A stretch of DNA of 64,000 nucleotides, taken from Achromobacter xylosoxidans (GTDB taxonomy: Bacteria; Pseudomonadota; Gammaproteobacteria; Burkholderiales; Burkholderiaceae_B). Where the stretch lies: assembly GCF_002192695.1 (NCBI RefSeq), contig NZ_MTLG01000125.1, positions 1 through 64,000 on the forward strand, given 5' to 3'. Below, piece by piece: positions 45,290-53,971 of the stretch; position 1 is the stretch's first letter; the number at the start of each line of letters is the position of its first letter. The notes beneath the pieces were generated by a model. The model made no database searches. It was not told where the DNA came from and saw only the letters and a program-made list of their open reading frames with translations. The translations under genes and the position numbers were made by a program.

Positions 45290-45685
45290 ATGGTCCAGAA
45301 AGTCCGCATCACCAGCCCCCACGTCGCCGAAGCCGAGCCCGGCCTGTGGTCCAACTGCCTGCGCGTGAAAGACTCGGTCTATCTGTCGGGGCTGACCGCC
45401 CGCGCCAACGACGGCAGCACCATCCAGGGCGCGAATGCCTATGAACAGGCCCAGGTCATTTTTGCGAAGATGAAGCATCTGCTGGAAGCCGCGGGCGGCC
45501 AGATCGATGACATGGTCACGATGACGATCTTCCTGACCAACATGGCGGACAACCAGCAAGTATGGAAGGCGCGCCGTGAATTCTTCAGCGGCGATTTTCC
45601 TGCCTGCGCGCTGGTGCAAGTATCCGCCTTGGCCAAGCCCGAGATCCTGGTGGAAATCCAGGGCCAGGCCCGTCTTGCGGACTGA
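45290..45685 (+). CDS. Rid-family protein (YjgF/YER057c/UK114) lacking the usual arginine
   Basis: A 131-residue Rid-fold protein (VYLSGLTAR near residue 30, FSGDFPACALVQVSALAKPEILVEIQG at the C-terminus). Archetypal RidA has PARS here, whose arginine is required for enamine/imine deamination; this protein has PACA. It therefore probably belongs to another Rid subfamily. It is first in an operon with an FAH hydrolase (5-base gap) and a Bug protein, suggesting a role in a catabolic pathway rather than general imine detoxification. Confidence 0.88.
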   Translation: MVQKVRITSPHVAEAEPGLWSNCLRVKDSVYLSGLTARANDGSTIQGANAYEQAQVIFAKMKHLLEAAGGQIDDMVTMTIFLTNMADNQQVWKARREFFSGDFPACALVQVSALAKPEILVEIQGQARLAD

Positions 45686-45690
45686 CACCC

Positions 45691-46542
45691 ATGAAAATCG
45701 TTCGCTATGCCAGCGAATCCGGCCCGGTCCTGGGCCGGCTGGACGGCCAGGCCATCACGCCCTTTCAGGGCGTGGCCGACGTGCAGACGCTATTGAGCCA
45801 GGTCGCGCAGGCCAGCGGCGCGGCCGTGCCGCTGGATTCGGTGCGCTTGCTTGCCCCCATCGTGCCGCAGCGCAATGTGTTCTGCGTGGGCTGGAACTAC
45901 CTGAAGCACTACGACGAAAGCAAGGGCAAGCGCGAAGGGCAGGAGGTCGAGCTGCCCGAACGCCCCACTTTCTTCAGCAAGCTGCCCACCACCGTCGTCG
46001 GGCCGCAAGACAGCGTCCCGCTGCATGAAGCCTACACGTCCAAGCTGGACTGGGAAGTCGAGCTGGCCGTGGTGATCGGCAAACAAGGACGCGATATTGC
46101 TGAGGAGGATGCCCTGGGCCACGTGTTCGGCTACACGGTGGCTAATGACCTCAGCGCGCGTGATCTGCAGCGCGCGCATGGCGCGCAGTGGTTCAAGGGC
46201 AAGAGCCTGGACGCGACCTGCCCGATGGGGCCGGTACTGGTGACAGCGGACGAGATCGGCGATCCGCAGAATCTCGCCCTGGGCTGCGAGGTCAATGGCA
46301 CGCGCATGCAGGCAGGCCATACCCGCAACCAGATCTTCAGCGTGGCCCGTGTGATTGCGGAACTATCGCAGGGACTGACTTTGCTGCCCGGCGACGTCAT
46401 CCTGACCGGTACGCCCGAAGGGATAGGAGCGGCCCGCCAGCCTCCCGTTTTCCTGCGCGATGGCGACATCGTGGAGTGTTGGGTGGACGGGATAGGTTCA
46501 CTGCGCAACGTTGTACGCGCAGGCCTGCGCTACGCGGAATAA
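45691..46542 (+). CDS. Fumarylacetoacetate hydrolase family protein
   Basis: A 283-residue FAH-fold enzyme. Metal and active-site landmarks include VGWNYLKHYDESKG, the DWEVELAVVIGK glutamates, FGYTVANDLSARDLQ and the C-terminal TGTPEGIG. Members hydrolyse or decarboxylate acylpyruvate-type beta-diketo acids. It immediately follows the Rid gene. The substrate is unknown; an intermediate of aromatic or organic-acid breakdown is likely. Confidence 0.9.
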   Translation: MKIVRYASESGPVLGRLDGQAITPFQGVADVQTLLSQVAQASGAAVPLDSVRLLAPIVPQRNVFCVGWNYLKHYDESKGKREGQEVELPERPTFFSKLPTTVVGPQDSVPLHEAYTSKLDWEVELAVVIGKQGRDIAEEDALGHVFGYTVANDLSARDLQRAHGAQWFKGKSLDATCPMGPVLVTADEIGDPQNLALGCEVNGTRMQAGHTRNQIFSVARVIAELSQGLTLLPGDVILTGTPEGIGAARQPPVFLRDGDIVECWVDGIGSLRNVVRAGLRYAE

Positions 46543-46587
46543 GCCGCCAGGCGTGCGGCACCAATGACAAATCAAGGGGTAAACATC

Positions 46588-47544
46588 ATGAAGAAAACCG
46601 TATTGGCCGCCGCGCTGGCGCTGGCCAGCATGAACGCCGCCGCCGACACGTTCCCGTCGCAGCCCATGACGCTGATCGTGCCGTATACCGCGGGCGGCTC
46701 CTCGGACGCGTTGGCGCGGGCGCTGGGCAAGGCCATTGCGAAGAACACGGGCGCCAACATCATCGTCGAGAACCGTCCGGGCGGCAGTACCGTGATCGGC
46801 GCGCAGACCTTGCTGGGCAAGCCGGCAGACGGCAACACGGTGCTGCTGATCGCGGCCAGCTTCGTCATCAATCCCTATCTGTTGAACCAGCTGCCCTATG
46901 ACAGCGTGAAGGACTTCCAGCCGGTCACGCAGTTGGCGTCCAACCCGCATGTGCTGGTGGTCGGGCCCAAGGTGCCGGCAGGCGATCTCAACGCGTTCCT
47001 GGCCTGGGCCAAGAGCCAGGGCGACAAGGCGACCTTCTCTTCGTTCGGCAATGGCTCATCAGGCCACCTGGGCTTCGAGATGCTGAAGAAGCAGGCCGGC
47101 TTGGGCATGATGCATGTGCCGTACAAGGGCGCGGCGCCGGCCACCATGGCGGTGCTGAGCGGCGAAGTGGACGCGACGTTGGGGGATGTGGGCGTGGTCG
47201 CGCCGCATGTCCAGGCGGGCAAGCTGCGCGCCCTGGCGGTGGCGGGAAGCGTCCGTACGCCGGCGTTGCCTGATGTGCCGACCTTTGCCGAGGCCGGTCT
47301 GCCGGGCTTCGAATCGCAAACCTGGATGGGGCTGCTGACGCGTACAGGCGTGCCCGCAGATCGCGTGCAGCGCTTGAACCAGATGTACTCGGAGGCACTG
47401 CAGGATGCGGACGTGCGTCAGATCCTGGCGCAGCAGGGCATGGTGGCCGCAGCCTCCACGCCAAATGCGTTCGCGGCGTTCATGAAGGCTGAATCCGCCA
47501 AATACGGGCAGGCCATCAAGGACGGCAACGTGCGCCTCGACTGA
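46588..47544 (+). CDS. Bug-family periplasmic solute-binding protein
   Basis: A 318-residue Bug protein with signal peptide MKKTVLAAALALASMNAAAD, mature FPSQPMTLIVPYTAGGSSDALARALGKAIA, ENRPGG and VPYKGAAPATMAVLSGEV. The start at 46588 has AAGGGG upstream and is preferred to 46564. It is 45 bases after the FAH gene and probably brings in the carboxylate substrate of that pathway; no TctAB permease is adjacent. Confidence 0.92.
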   Translation: MKKTVLAAALALASMNAAADTFPSQPMTLIVPYTAGGSSDALARALGKAIAKNTGANIIVENRPGGSTVIGAQTLLGKPADGNTVLLIAASFVINPYLLNQLPYDSVKDFQPVTQLASNPHVLVVGPKVPAGDLNAFLAWAKSQGDKATFSSFGNGSSGHLGFEMLKKQAGLGMMHVPYKGAAPATMAVLSGEVDATLGDVGVVAPHVQAGKLRALAVAGSVRTPALPDVPTFAEAGLPGFESQTWMGLLTRTGVPADRVQRLNQMYSEALQDADVRQILAQQGMVAAASTPNAFAAFMKAESAKYGQAIKDGNVRLD

Positions 47545-47627
47545 GGAAACGCTGGCCCGCCCGCACCGGTCGCTATAATCGCAGCGGTCTGCGCCGTTTG
47601 CGGCGCGTGGTCAGCAACCATCACCGC

Positions 47628-48302
47628 ATGCCCAAAAACCCTACCCCCAAGCGACAGCAGGAAGACAGCGCGCCGGCGGCCTCGCTCGGCGAACAGGCGT
47701 ATATCGCGATCAAGCGCATGATCCTCACGCAGGAGCTGCGCGCCGGGGACCAGATCAATGTCGCGCAACTGAGCGAACAGCTGTCGCTGGGCCGCAGCCC
47801 CATCCATCTGGCCATACACCGGTTGGACCGCGAGGGTCTGGTGGACATCCTGCCGCGCAAGGGCATCCTGGTCAAAGCGGAAACCATAGACAGCTTCCTG
47901 GAGCTGATCGCCGCGCGTCTGCTGGTTGAACCGCATCTGACCGGCCTGGCTGTGGACAATGCCACGCCGGCGCTGCTGGAGCGTTTGCAAGCGCTGGTGG
48001 CGGCAGGTTGGGAATGCCATGAACGCCAGGATCGCCTGGGCAGCATGGAGATCGACCGCAGGTTCCACCAGACGCTGTACCAAGCCGCGCGCAATGACAT
48101 CCTGGCGGAGTTCGCCGGCAGTCTGCTGGACCGTTCCATGCGCCTGTGGTTCCGCCCGCCCGCAGGCAAGGCCGAAAAGCCCAATGTGGCCGAACTGGAA
48201 GACCTGTACAACATGGTCGAGCGCGGCGATAAAAAGGCCGCGGTGCGCAAGATGGAGCAGCACATCGGCTCCGTGCGCGGCAAGTTCCTCTCGCGCGAAT
48301 AA
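47628..48302 (+). CDS. GntR-family (FCD) transcriptional regulator
   Basis: A 224-residue regulator with N-terminal GntR winged helix (AYIAIKRMILTQELRAGDQI, LSEQLSLGRSPIHLAIHRLDREGLV) and C-terminal FCD ligand domain (LLVEPHLTGLAV, DRRFHQTLYQAARND). ATG at 47628 is chosen; a TTG 10 codons earlier is unlikely. A TATAAT-like element sits at 47574-47579. It lies between the Rid/FAH/Bug operon and the TauD/ABC operon and may control either. Confidence 0.9.
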   Translation: MPKNPTPKRQQEDSAPAASLGEQAYIAIKRMILTQELRAGDQINVAQLSEQLSLGRSPIHLAIHRLDREGLVDILPRKGILVKAETIDSFLELIAARLLVEPHLTGLAVDNATPALLERLQALVAAGWECHERQDRLGSMEIDRRFHQTLYQAARNDILAEFAGSLLDRSMRLWFRPPAGKAEKPNVAELEDLYNMVERGDKKAAVRKMEQHIGSVRGKFLSRE

Positions 48303-48448
48303 GCTTATTGCCGCAACGCGATGGCGCGCCATATGACGCGCAGGCTTGAACAAAGGCCGAATAATTCGTTTGCGTAGGGGTTGCGCGTTTTCATAATGGA
48401 TCGTTCCTGAGCCGGCCTGGCCGGCGGCATTCGCGCAAGGAGCGATCC

Positions 48449-49354
48449 ATGTCCCAGAGCAACGCGCTGCGCCGGTCCGAGGCGTATGCCGAACCCGCGG
48501 CGCAAGCCTTTACGATCCGCCCGCTGGCAGCCGTGACCGGCGCCGAAATCATTGGCATCGACCTGTCGCGCGAGCTGGCCCCGGCCGATTTCGCCCAGGT
48601 GCATCGCGCGCATCTGGACCATCACCTGCTGGTGTTCCGCGATCAGCGCATCACGCCGCAGCAGCACATCGATTTCAGCCGCCGCTTCGGCCGACTGATG
48701 ATCCACGTGCTGCATCAATTCCATCTGCCCGGGCATCCCGAGATCCTCATCGTTTCCAACATCGTTGAAGATGGCAAGCCGATAGGGCTGGGCGATGCCG
48801 GCAAGTATTGGCATTCGGATATCTCGTACAAGGAACTGCCCAGCCTGGGTTCGCTGCTGCACGCGCAGGAGCTGCCTGAGCAAGGCGGCGACACGCTGTT
48901 CGCCGACATGCATGTGGCGTACGACACCCTGCCTGCCGCCTTGCGCGACGCCATCGAAGGCCAGCGCGCCGTGCATTCCTATCTGGCCAAGTATGGCCAG
49001 TTGCAGAAGGAAGGCGCATGGCGCCCCAATCTCAGCGCGCAACAGGTGGCCCAAGTGCAGGAAGTGGTGCATCCGGTAGTGCGTACGCATCCGGAAACGG
49101 GCCGTCGCGCGCTGTTCGTGAGCGAAGGCTTCACCACGCGCATCGAGGGCCTGCCCGAAGACGAGAGCCGCCAGATCCTGGACGAGCTGTTCGCCCACAG
49201 CATCCGGCCCGAACACATCTACCGCCACCAGTGGCAGCCGCATGATCTGGTGTTCTGGGACAACCGTTCGTTGATCCACCTGGCCGGCGGCACGCCGGAC
49301 CACCTGCGCCGCAAGCTGTACCGCACCGCGATCGAAGGCGACGTGCCGTTCTGA
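48449..49354 (+). CDS. TauD/TfdA-family 2-oxoglutarate dioxygenase
   Basis: A 301-residue Fe(II)/2-oxoglutarate oxygenase. The iron facial triad is visible as KYWHSDIS (HxD, about residues 121-123) and NRSLIHLAGG (distal His, about residue 276), with the 2-oxoglutarate arginine in LRRKLYRTAI. AAGGAG precedes the ATG. It is followed after 52 bases by an SsuABC-like transporter, the arrangement seen for sulfonate or sulfate-ester oxygenases, but TfdA-type ether substrates are also possible. Confidence 0.9.
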   Translation: MSQSNALRRSEAYAEPAAQAFTIRPLAAVTGAEIIGIDLSRELAPADFAQVHRAHLDHHLLVFRDQRITPQQHIDFSRRFGRLMIHVLHQFHLPGHPEILIVSNIVEDGKPIGLGDAGKYWHSDISYKELPSLGSLLHAQELPEQGGDTLFADMHVAYDTLPAALRDAIEGQRAVHSYLAKYGQLQKEGAWRPNLSAQQVAQVQEVVHPVVRTHPETGRRALFVSEGFTTRIEGLPEDESRQILDELFAHSIRPEHIYRHQWQPHDLVFWDNRSLIHLAGGTPDHLRRKLYRTAIEGDVPF

Positions 49355-49406
49355 CGTCCAGCCCCTCCGAAATTTCGCGCAAAACCATTTATCCACAGGG
49401 TCCGCC

Positions 49407-50450
49407 ATGGGTTTTTCCTCCGCTGTTCGAGATCGTTTGGTCCAGACCGCCACCGGCGCGGGCCTGGCGTTGATACTTGCCGTGCTGGCGCTGGCTGCGC
49501 CCACGCCGGCCATGGCGGAGGGCCGCATCCGCATCGCCGAGCAATACGGCATCGTGTACCTGCTGCTGAACGTGGCGCGCGATCAGCAACTGATCGAAAA
49601 GCATGGCAAGGCCGATGGTGTGGATATCTCGGTCGAGTGGGCCAAGCTGTCGGGCGGCTCGGCCGTGAACGATGCGTTGCTGTCCGGGGCTGTGGATATC
49701 GCGGGGGCGGGCGTGGGACCGCTGCTGACGATCTGGGACCGCACGCGCGGCAAGCAGAACGTGAAGGGCGTGGCCTCGCTGGGCAACTTTCCCTATTACC
49801 TGGTCAGCAACAACCCCAACGTAAAGACGATCGCGGATTTCACCGACAAGGACCGCATCGCGGTGCCGGCGGTGGGCGTGTCGGTGCAATCGCGCGTGCT
49901 GCAGCTGGCGTCGGCCAAACTGTGGGGCGACGCGCAGTTCAACAAACTGGACAGGATTTCCGTCGCCCTGCCGCATCCGGACGCGGCCGCGGCCATCATC
50001 GCGGGCGGCACGGAAATCACGGGGCATTTCGGCAATCCGCCCTTCCAGGAGCAGGAGCTGGCCGAGAATCCCCGGGCGCGCATCGTGCTCAATTCCTATG
50101 ATGTGTTGGGCGGACCCAGTTCGTCCACGGTGCTGTTCGCCACCGAGAAATTCCGCAAGGAAAATCCCAAGACCTACAAGGCGTTCCAGGCCGCGCTGAA
50201 GGAAGCAGCGCAGTTCGCCGCCGCCAATCCGGAAAAGGCCGCGGATACCTATCTGCGCGTCACCGGCGCCAAGCTGGACCGCGATTTCCTGATCAAGGTG
50301 ATCAAGAACCCCGACGTGCAATTCAAGCTGGAGCCGCAGAACACCTATGCGCTGGCCGAGTTCATGCACAAGGTCGGCGCGATCAAGAATGCCCCGGCCA
50401 GCTGGCGTGACTACTTCTTCGACGATCCCGTCACGGCGCAAGGCAGCTGA
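49407..50450 (+). CDS. ABC transporter substrate-binding protein (SsuA/NMT1-like)
   Basis: A 347-residue periplasmic protein. Signal peptide with core GLALILAVLALAAPTPAMA; mature GRIRIAEQYGIVYLLLNVARDQQLIEKHG, and SGGSAVNDALLSGAVDIAGAG, typical of nitrate/sulfonate/taurine binding proteins. First of a three-gene transporter. A perfect DnaA box (49389-49397) sits just before its ribosome site. Confidence 0.9.
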   Translation: MGFSSAVRDRLVQTATGAGLALILAVLALAAPTPAMAEGRIRIAEQYGIVYLLLNVARDQQLIEKHGKADGVDISVEWAKLSGGSAVNDALLSGAVDIAGAGVGPLLTIWDRTRGKQNVKGVASLGNFPYYLVSNNPNVKTIADFTDKDRIAVPAVGVSVQSRVLQLASAKLWGDAQFNKLDRISVALPHPDAAAAIIAGGTEITGHFGNPPFQEQELAENPRARIVLNSYDVLGGPSSSTVLFATEKFRKENPKTYKAFQAALKEAAQFAAANPEKAADTYLRVTGAKLDRDFLIKVIKNPDVQFKLEPQNTYALAEFMHKVGAIKNAPASWRDYFFDDPVTAQGS

Positions 50451-50451
50451 G

Positions 50452-51297
50452 ATGGGATTGAGCGCCGCGACCCCTGTGGATAACGCCGAAAAGGCCGCGC
50501 CTTTGCTGGCTGTGGATAAGGTGTCCATCGAATACAAGACGCGCGAACGGCGCGTGCGTGCCACGCATCAGGTCAGTTTCGACGTGCATGGCGCGGAGCG
50601 CTTCATCCTGCTGGGCGCATCGGGTTGCGGCAAGTCCACGCTGCTCAAGGCGATCGCGGGTTTCATCGAACCGACCGAAGGCCGCATCGCCGTCGATGGC
50701 AAAGCCGTGCGCGGCCCGGGGCCCGACCGCATCGTGGTGTTCCAGGAATTCGACCAGCTGCCGCCGTGGAAAACGCTGCGTCAGAACGTGGCGTTTCCGC
50801 TGGTGGCCTCGCGCAAGCTGAGCCGGCGCGAGGCCGATGAGCGCGCCATGCACTATCTGGACAAGGTGGGGCTGTCGGCGTTTGCCGATGCCTATCCGCA
50901 CACCTTGTCCGGCGGCATGAAGCAGCGCGTGGCCATCGCGCGCGCCCTGGCCATGCAGCCGCGCGTATTGCTGATGGACGAACCGTTCGCGGCGCTGGAC
51001 GCGCTGACGCGGCGGCGCATGCAGGAAGAGCTGCTGGCGCTGTGGGAAGAGGTGCGCTTCACTTTGCTGTTCGTCACCCATTCGATCGAAGAGGCATTGG
51101 TGCTGGGCAGCCGCGTGCTGCTGCTGTCGCCGCATCCGGGGCGCGTGCGCGCGGAGCTGAACGCCCATGCCTTCGGGCTGCACAGCCAGGGCTCGGCGGC
51201 GTTCCAGTCGGCCGCCAGGCGCGTTCATGACCTGCTGTTCGATGTGGCGCCGGCGGAACAACCCGCTGAACTTGCCGCAGAACGCGTTGCCGCCTGA
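50452..51297 (+). CDS. ABC transporter ATP-binding protein (SsuB/TauB-like)
   Basis: A 281-residue ATPase: Walker A GASGCGKST (about residue 61), signature LSGGMKQRVAIARAL, Walker B VLLMDEPFAALDAL and histidine VTHSIEEA. The start at 50452 is one base after the previous stop (TGAGATG). The N-terminal 25 residues precede the nucleotide-binding domain and contain two VD(N/K) codon pairs that create perfect DnaA-box sequences at 50475 and 50511. Confidence 0.94.
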   Translation: MGLSAATPVDNAEKAAPLLAVDKVSIEYKTRERRVRATHQVSFDVHGAERFILLGASGCGKSTLLKAIAGFIEPTEGRIAVDGKAVRGPGPDRIVVFQEFDQLPPWKTLRQNVAFPLVASRKLSRREADERAMHYLDKVGLSAFADAYPHTLSGGMKQRVAIARALAMQPRVLLMDEPFAALDALTRRRMQEELLALWEEVRFTLLFVTHSIEEALVLGSRVLLLSPHPGRVRAELNAHAFGLHSQGSAAFQSAARRVHDLLFDVAPAEQPAELAAERVAA

Positions 51298-51308
51298 AGG
51301 ACAAACGC

Positions 51309-52187
51309 ATGACTACTGCCCATGCGGGCTTGGTGCCCATCCGACCCGAAGTGGAGTACGAGCTGCCGCCCCTGCCACCGCAAGCGGCCGAAGCTCCCCT
51401 GCCCTGGCATGAACGCCTGTGGCAGCACGCCAGCCTGCGCAAGCTGGCGATCCTGGCGCTGCTGGCCGCGATCTGGGAGCTGGCGGCGCGCTATACCGAT
51501 AACGACCTGCTGCTGCCTAGCGCGTCGCAGACGGCGGTGGCCTTCGTGCAGGGCATGGCCGGCGGCGAGCTGTTGGCGCGCGCCGGACAGTCGCTGCGCG
51601 TGCTGGCGCAGGGCTATGCGGCCGGCGTGGCGTTGGCCTTCGTGCTGACCACGCTGGCGGTGTCGACGCGCTTCGGGCGCGATCTGCTGTCCACTCTCAC
51701 GGCCATGTTCAATCCCCTGCCCGCGATCGCGTTGCTGCCGCTGGCGTTGCTGTGGTTCGGCCTGGGCGAAGGCAGTCTGGTGTTCGTGCTGATCCATTCG
51801 GTGCTGTGGGCATTGGCGCTGAACACGTATGCCGGCTTTCTCGGGGTGTCCGAGACCCTGCGCATGGCGGGCCGCAATTACGGACTGACGGGTCTGCGCT
51901 ACGTGCTGCAGATCCTGGTGCCCGCGGCCTTGCCGGCCATCCTGGCCGGGCTGCGGATAGGCTGGGCGTTTGCCTGGCGCACACTGATCGCGGCGGAACT
52001 GGTGTTCGGCGCGTCCAGCGGCAAGGGCGGCCTGGGCTGGTACATCTTCCAGAATCGCAACGAGTTATACACAGACCGCGTGTTCGCCGGGCTGGCGGCG
52101 GTGGTGATCATCGGCCTGCTTGTGGAAAACCTGGTGTTCGACACCGTGGAGCGCTTCACGGTCAGACGCTGGGGCATGCAGCGCTGA
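51309..52187 (+). CDS. ABC transporter permease (SsuC/TauC-like)
   Basis: A 292-residue permease with six membrane helices and EAA loop (ETLRMAGRNYGLTGLRYVLQILVP, about residue 185). An N-terminal cytoplasmic stretch of about 40 residues precedes the first helix. It is 11 bases after the ATPase gene and ends the operon before the terminator shared with katA. Confidence 0.93.
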   Translation: MTTAHAGLVPIRPEVEYELPPLPPQAAEAPLPWHERLWQHASLRKLAILALLAAIWELAARYTDNDLLLPSASQTAVAFVQGMAGGELLARAGQSLRVLAQGYAAGVALAFVLTTLAVSTRFGRDLLSTLTAMFNPLPAIALLPLALLWFGLGEGSLVFVLIHSVLWALALNTYAGFLGVSETLRMAGRNYGLTGLRYVLQILVPAALPAILAGLRIGWAFAWRTLIAAELVFGASSGKGGLGWYIFQNRNELYTDRVFAGLAAVVIIGLLVENLVFDTVERFTVRRWGMQR

Positions 52188-52218
52188 CTGCCCGCCTCGC
52201 CGCGCGGCGTTGCAACCA

Positions 52219-52245
52219 TAAAAAAGGCGGCCCATCTGGGCCGCC
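52219..52245 (-). terminator. Bidirectional terminator between the ABC permease and katA
   Basis: AAGGCGGCCC-atct-GGGCCGCCTT. The T-run (seven T residues) follows the stem on the minus strand, so it chiefly terminates katA. Confidence 0.88.
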
Positions 52246-52267
52246 TTGTACATGGGCGCGTCGCGCT

Positions 52268-53716
52268 CTACAGCTTCAATCCCAGCGCCTTGGCCACGCC
52301 GGCGGCGTAGGCGGGATCGGCCTTGCGGAAGTGTTCCAGCTGGCGGCGCTGGATCTCTTCCGGCACGCCGGCCATGTGGCGGCCGATGTTGCCGAACAGC
52401 TGTTCCTGCTGCGCGGGCGTCATCAGGCGGAACAAGGCGCCCGGCTGCGAGTAGTAGTCACCGTCCACGCGATGGTTCCAGCGCGCCGCGGCCTGGCCGT
52501 CCAGCGCCAGCGGCGGTTCGCCTGCCGACGGGGTTTCCTGCCATTCGCCCGCGCTGTTGGGCTCGTAGTTCAGCGTGGCGCCCGCATTGCCGTCGACGCG
52601 GCCCGCGCCGTCGCGGTGGAAGCTGTGGAACGGGCAGCGCGGCGCGTTCACCGGGATCTGGTGGTGGTTGATGCCCAGGCGGTAGCGGTGCGTGTCGCCA
52701 TAGGAGAACAGGCGGCCCTGCAACATCTTGTCCGGCGAAAAGTCGATGCCGGGCACGACGTTGGCAGGCGTGAAGGCGGCCTGCTCCACTTCGGCGAAGT
52801 AGTTCTCGGGGTTCTTGTTCAGTTCCAACACGCCGACTTCGATCAGCGGATAGTCGCCATGCGGCCAGACCTTGGTGAGGTCGAAGGGGTTGATGTGGTA
52901 CGTCGCGGCCTCGGCCTCGGGCATGATCTGCACCTTCAGCGTCCACTTCGGGAAATTGCCCTGCTCAATATTGTTGAACAGGTCGCGCTGCGAGCTTTCG
53001 CGGTCATGGGCGACCACTTGGGCGGCTTCCTCGTCGGTCATACAGGCAATGCCCTGCTGTGACTTGAAGTGGAACTTCACGTAGAAGCGCTCGCCGTCCT
53101 TGTTGACGAAGCTGAACGTATGCGAACCGAAGCCATGCTGCTGGCGCAGGTTGGCGGGAATGCCGCGGTCGCTCATCAGGGTCGTGACCTGGTGCAGCGA
53201 TTCCGGGTTGAGCGACCAGAAGTCCCAAGCGGCGGTGGCATTGCGTAGGTTGGTCTTGGGGTCGCGCTTCTGGGTGTGGATGAAGTCCGGGAACTTCAGC
53301 GGATCACGGATGAAAAAGACGGGCGTGTTGTTGCCGACCAGGTCCCAGTTGCCTTCCTCGGTGTAGAACTTGATGGCGAACCCGCGCACGTCGCGCTCGG
53401 CGTCCGCCGCGCCGCGCTCGCCCGCCACGGTGGAGAAACGCAGGAACAACGGGGTCTGCTTGCCGACTTGGGAAAAGATCTTGGCGCGGGTGTAGCGCGA
53501 AATGTCGTGCGTGACGGTGAAGGTGCCGTAGGCGCCCGAGCCTTTGGCGTGCACCACGCGTTCGGGGATGCGCTCGCGGTCGAAATGGGCGAGCTTTTCC
53601 ATCAGCCAGAAGTCTTGCAACAGCGCCGGGCCGCGCGGACCTGCGGTCATCGTGTTGTTGTTATCGGGTACCGGCGCGCCTGCGGCGGTGGTCAGATGCG
53701 TCTTCTTGTCGGTCAT
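52268..53716 (-). CDS. katA: Monofunctional haem catalase
   Basis: A 482-residue small-subunit clade 3 catalase. Active-site histidine in [12 protein letters not shown] (about residue 54), asparagine in [13 protein letters not shown] and proximal haem tyrosine in [14 protein letters not shown] (about residue 338) are intact; the NADPH-site region follows. No signal peptide. GGGAGTG precedes the ATG. It is monocistronic, with its own terminator, and an OxyR-like sequence lies about 140 bases upstream. Confidence 0.96.
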   Translation of the reverse strand: MTDKKTHLTTAAGAPVPDNNNTMTAGPRGPALLQDFWLMEKLAHFDRERIPERVVHAKGSGAYGTFTVTHDISRYTRAKIFSQVGKQTPLFLRFSTVAGERGAADAERDVRGFAIKFYTEEGNWDLVGNNTPVFFIRDPLKFPDFIHTQKRDPKTNLRNATAAWDFWSLNPESLHQVTTLMSDRGIPANLRQQHGFGSHTFSFVNKDGERFYVKFHFKSQQGIACMTDEEAAQVVAHDRESSQRDLFNNIEQGNFPKWTLKVQIMPEAEAATYHINPFDLTKVWPHGDYPLIEVGVLELNKNPENYFAEVEQAAFTPANVVPGIDFSPDKMLQGRLFSYGDTHRYRLGINHHQIPVNAPRCPFHSFHRDGAGRVDGNAGATLNYEPNSAGEWQETPSAGEPPLALDGQAAARWNHRVDGDYYSQPGALFRLMTPAQQEQLFGNIGRHMAGVPEEIQRRQLEHFRKADPAYAAGVAKALGLKL

Positions 53717-53851
53717 AGCACACTCCCTATGAAATGCCTGGAATGCGGGGCCGCTGCGGGCCCGCGCCGTGTCTGGGACAGCCCCGGCATTGCCGGCCTG
53801 AGGCTATCTCCGACACATCATAGGGGGCTTGTCTTACGGTGTGAAGTTGAT

Positions 53852-53885
53852 TGATCTATAAATCTTGATAAAGAATAACTATCAA
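53852..53885 (-). promoter_or_regulatory. OxyR-like site upstream of katA
   Basis: TTGATA...TATCAA (53865-53885) contains ATAA-N7-CTAT, one base from the OxyR half-site pair, with another CTAT-type element just beyond at 53855. The spacing is one base off the consensus tetrad, so this is a weak call. Confidence 0.35.
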
Positions 53886-53923
53886 GAGAATCGCGGATCG
53901 GCATGAGGAGACACATCGCGGGC

Positions 53924-53954
53924 GAAAAAAAACCGGTCCGCCTGGGACCGGTTT
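53924..53954 (-). terminator. Rho-independent terminator of the rpmH-rnpA-yidD-yidC operon
   Basis: AAACCGGTCC-gcctg-GGACCGGTTT, with eight or more T residues following on the minus strand. It begins 17 bases after the yidC stop. Confidence 0.92.
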
Positions 53955-53971
53955 CTTGTGTAAGAGGAGGC

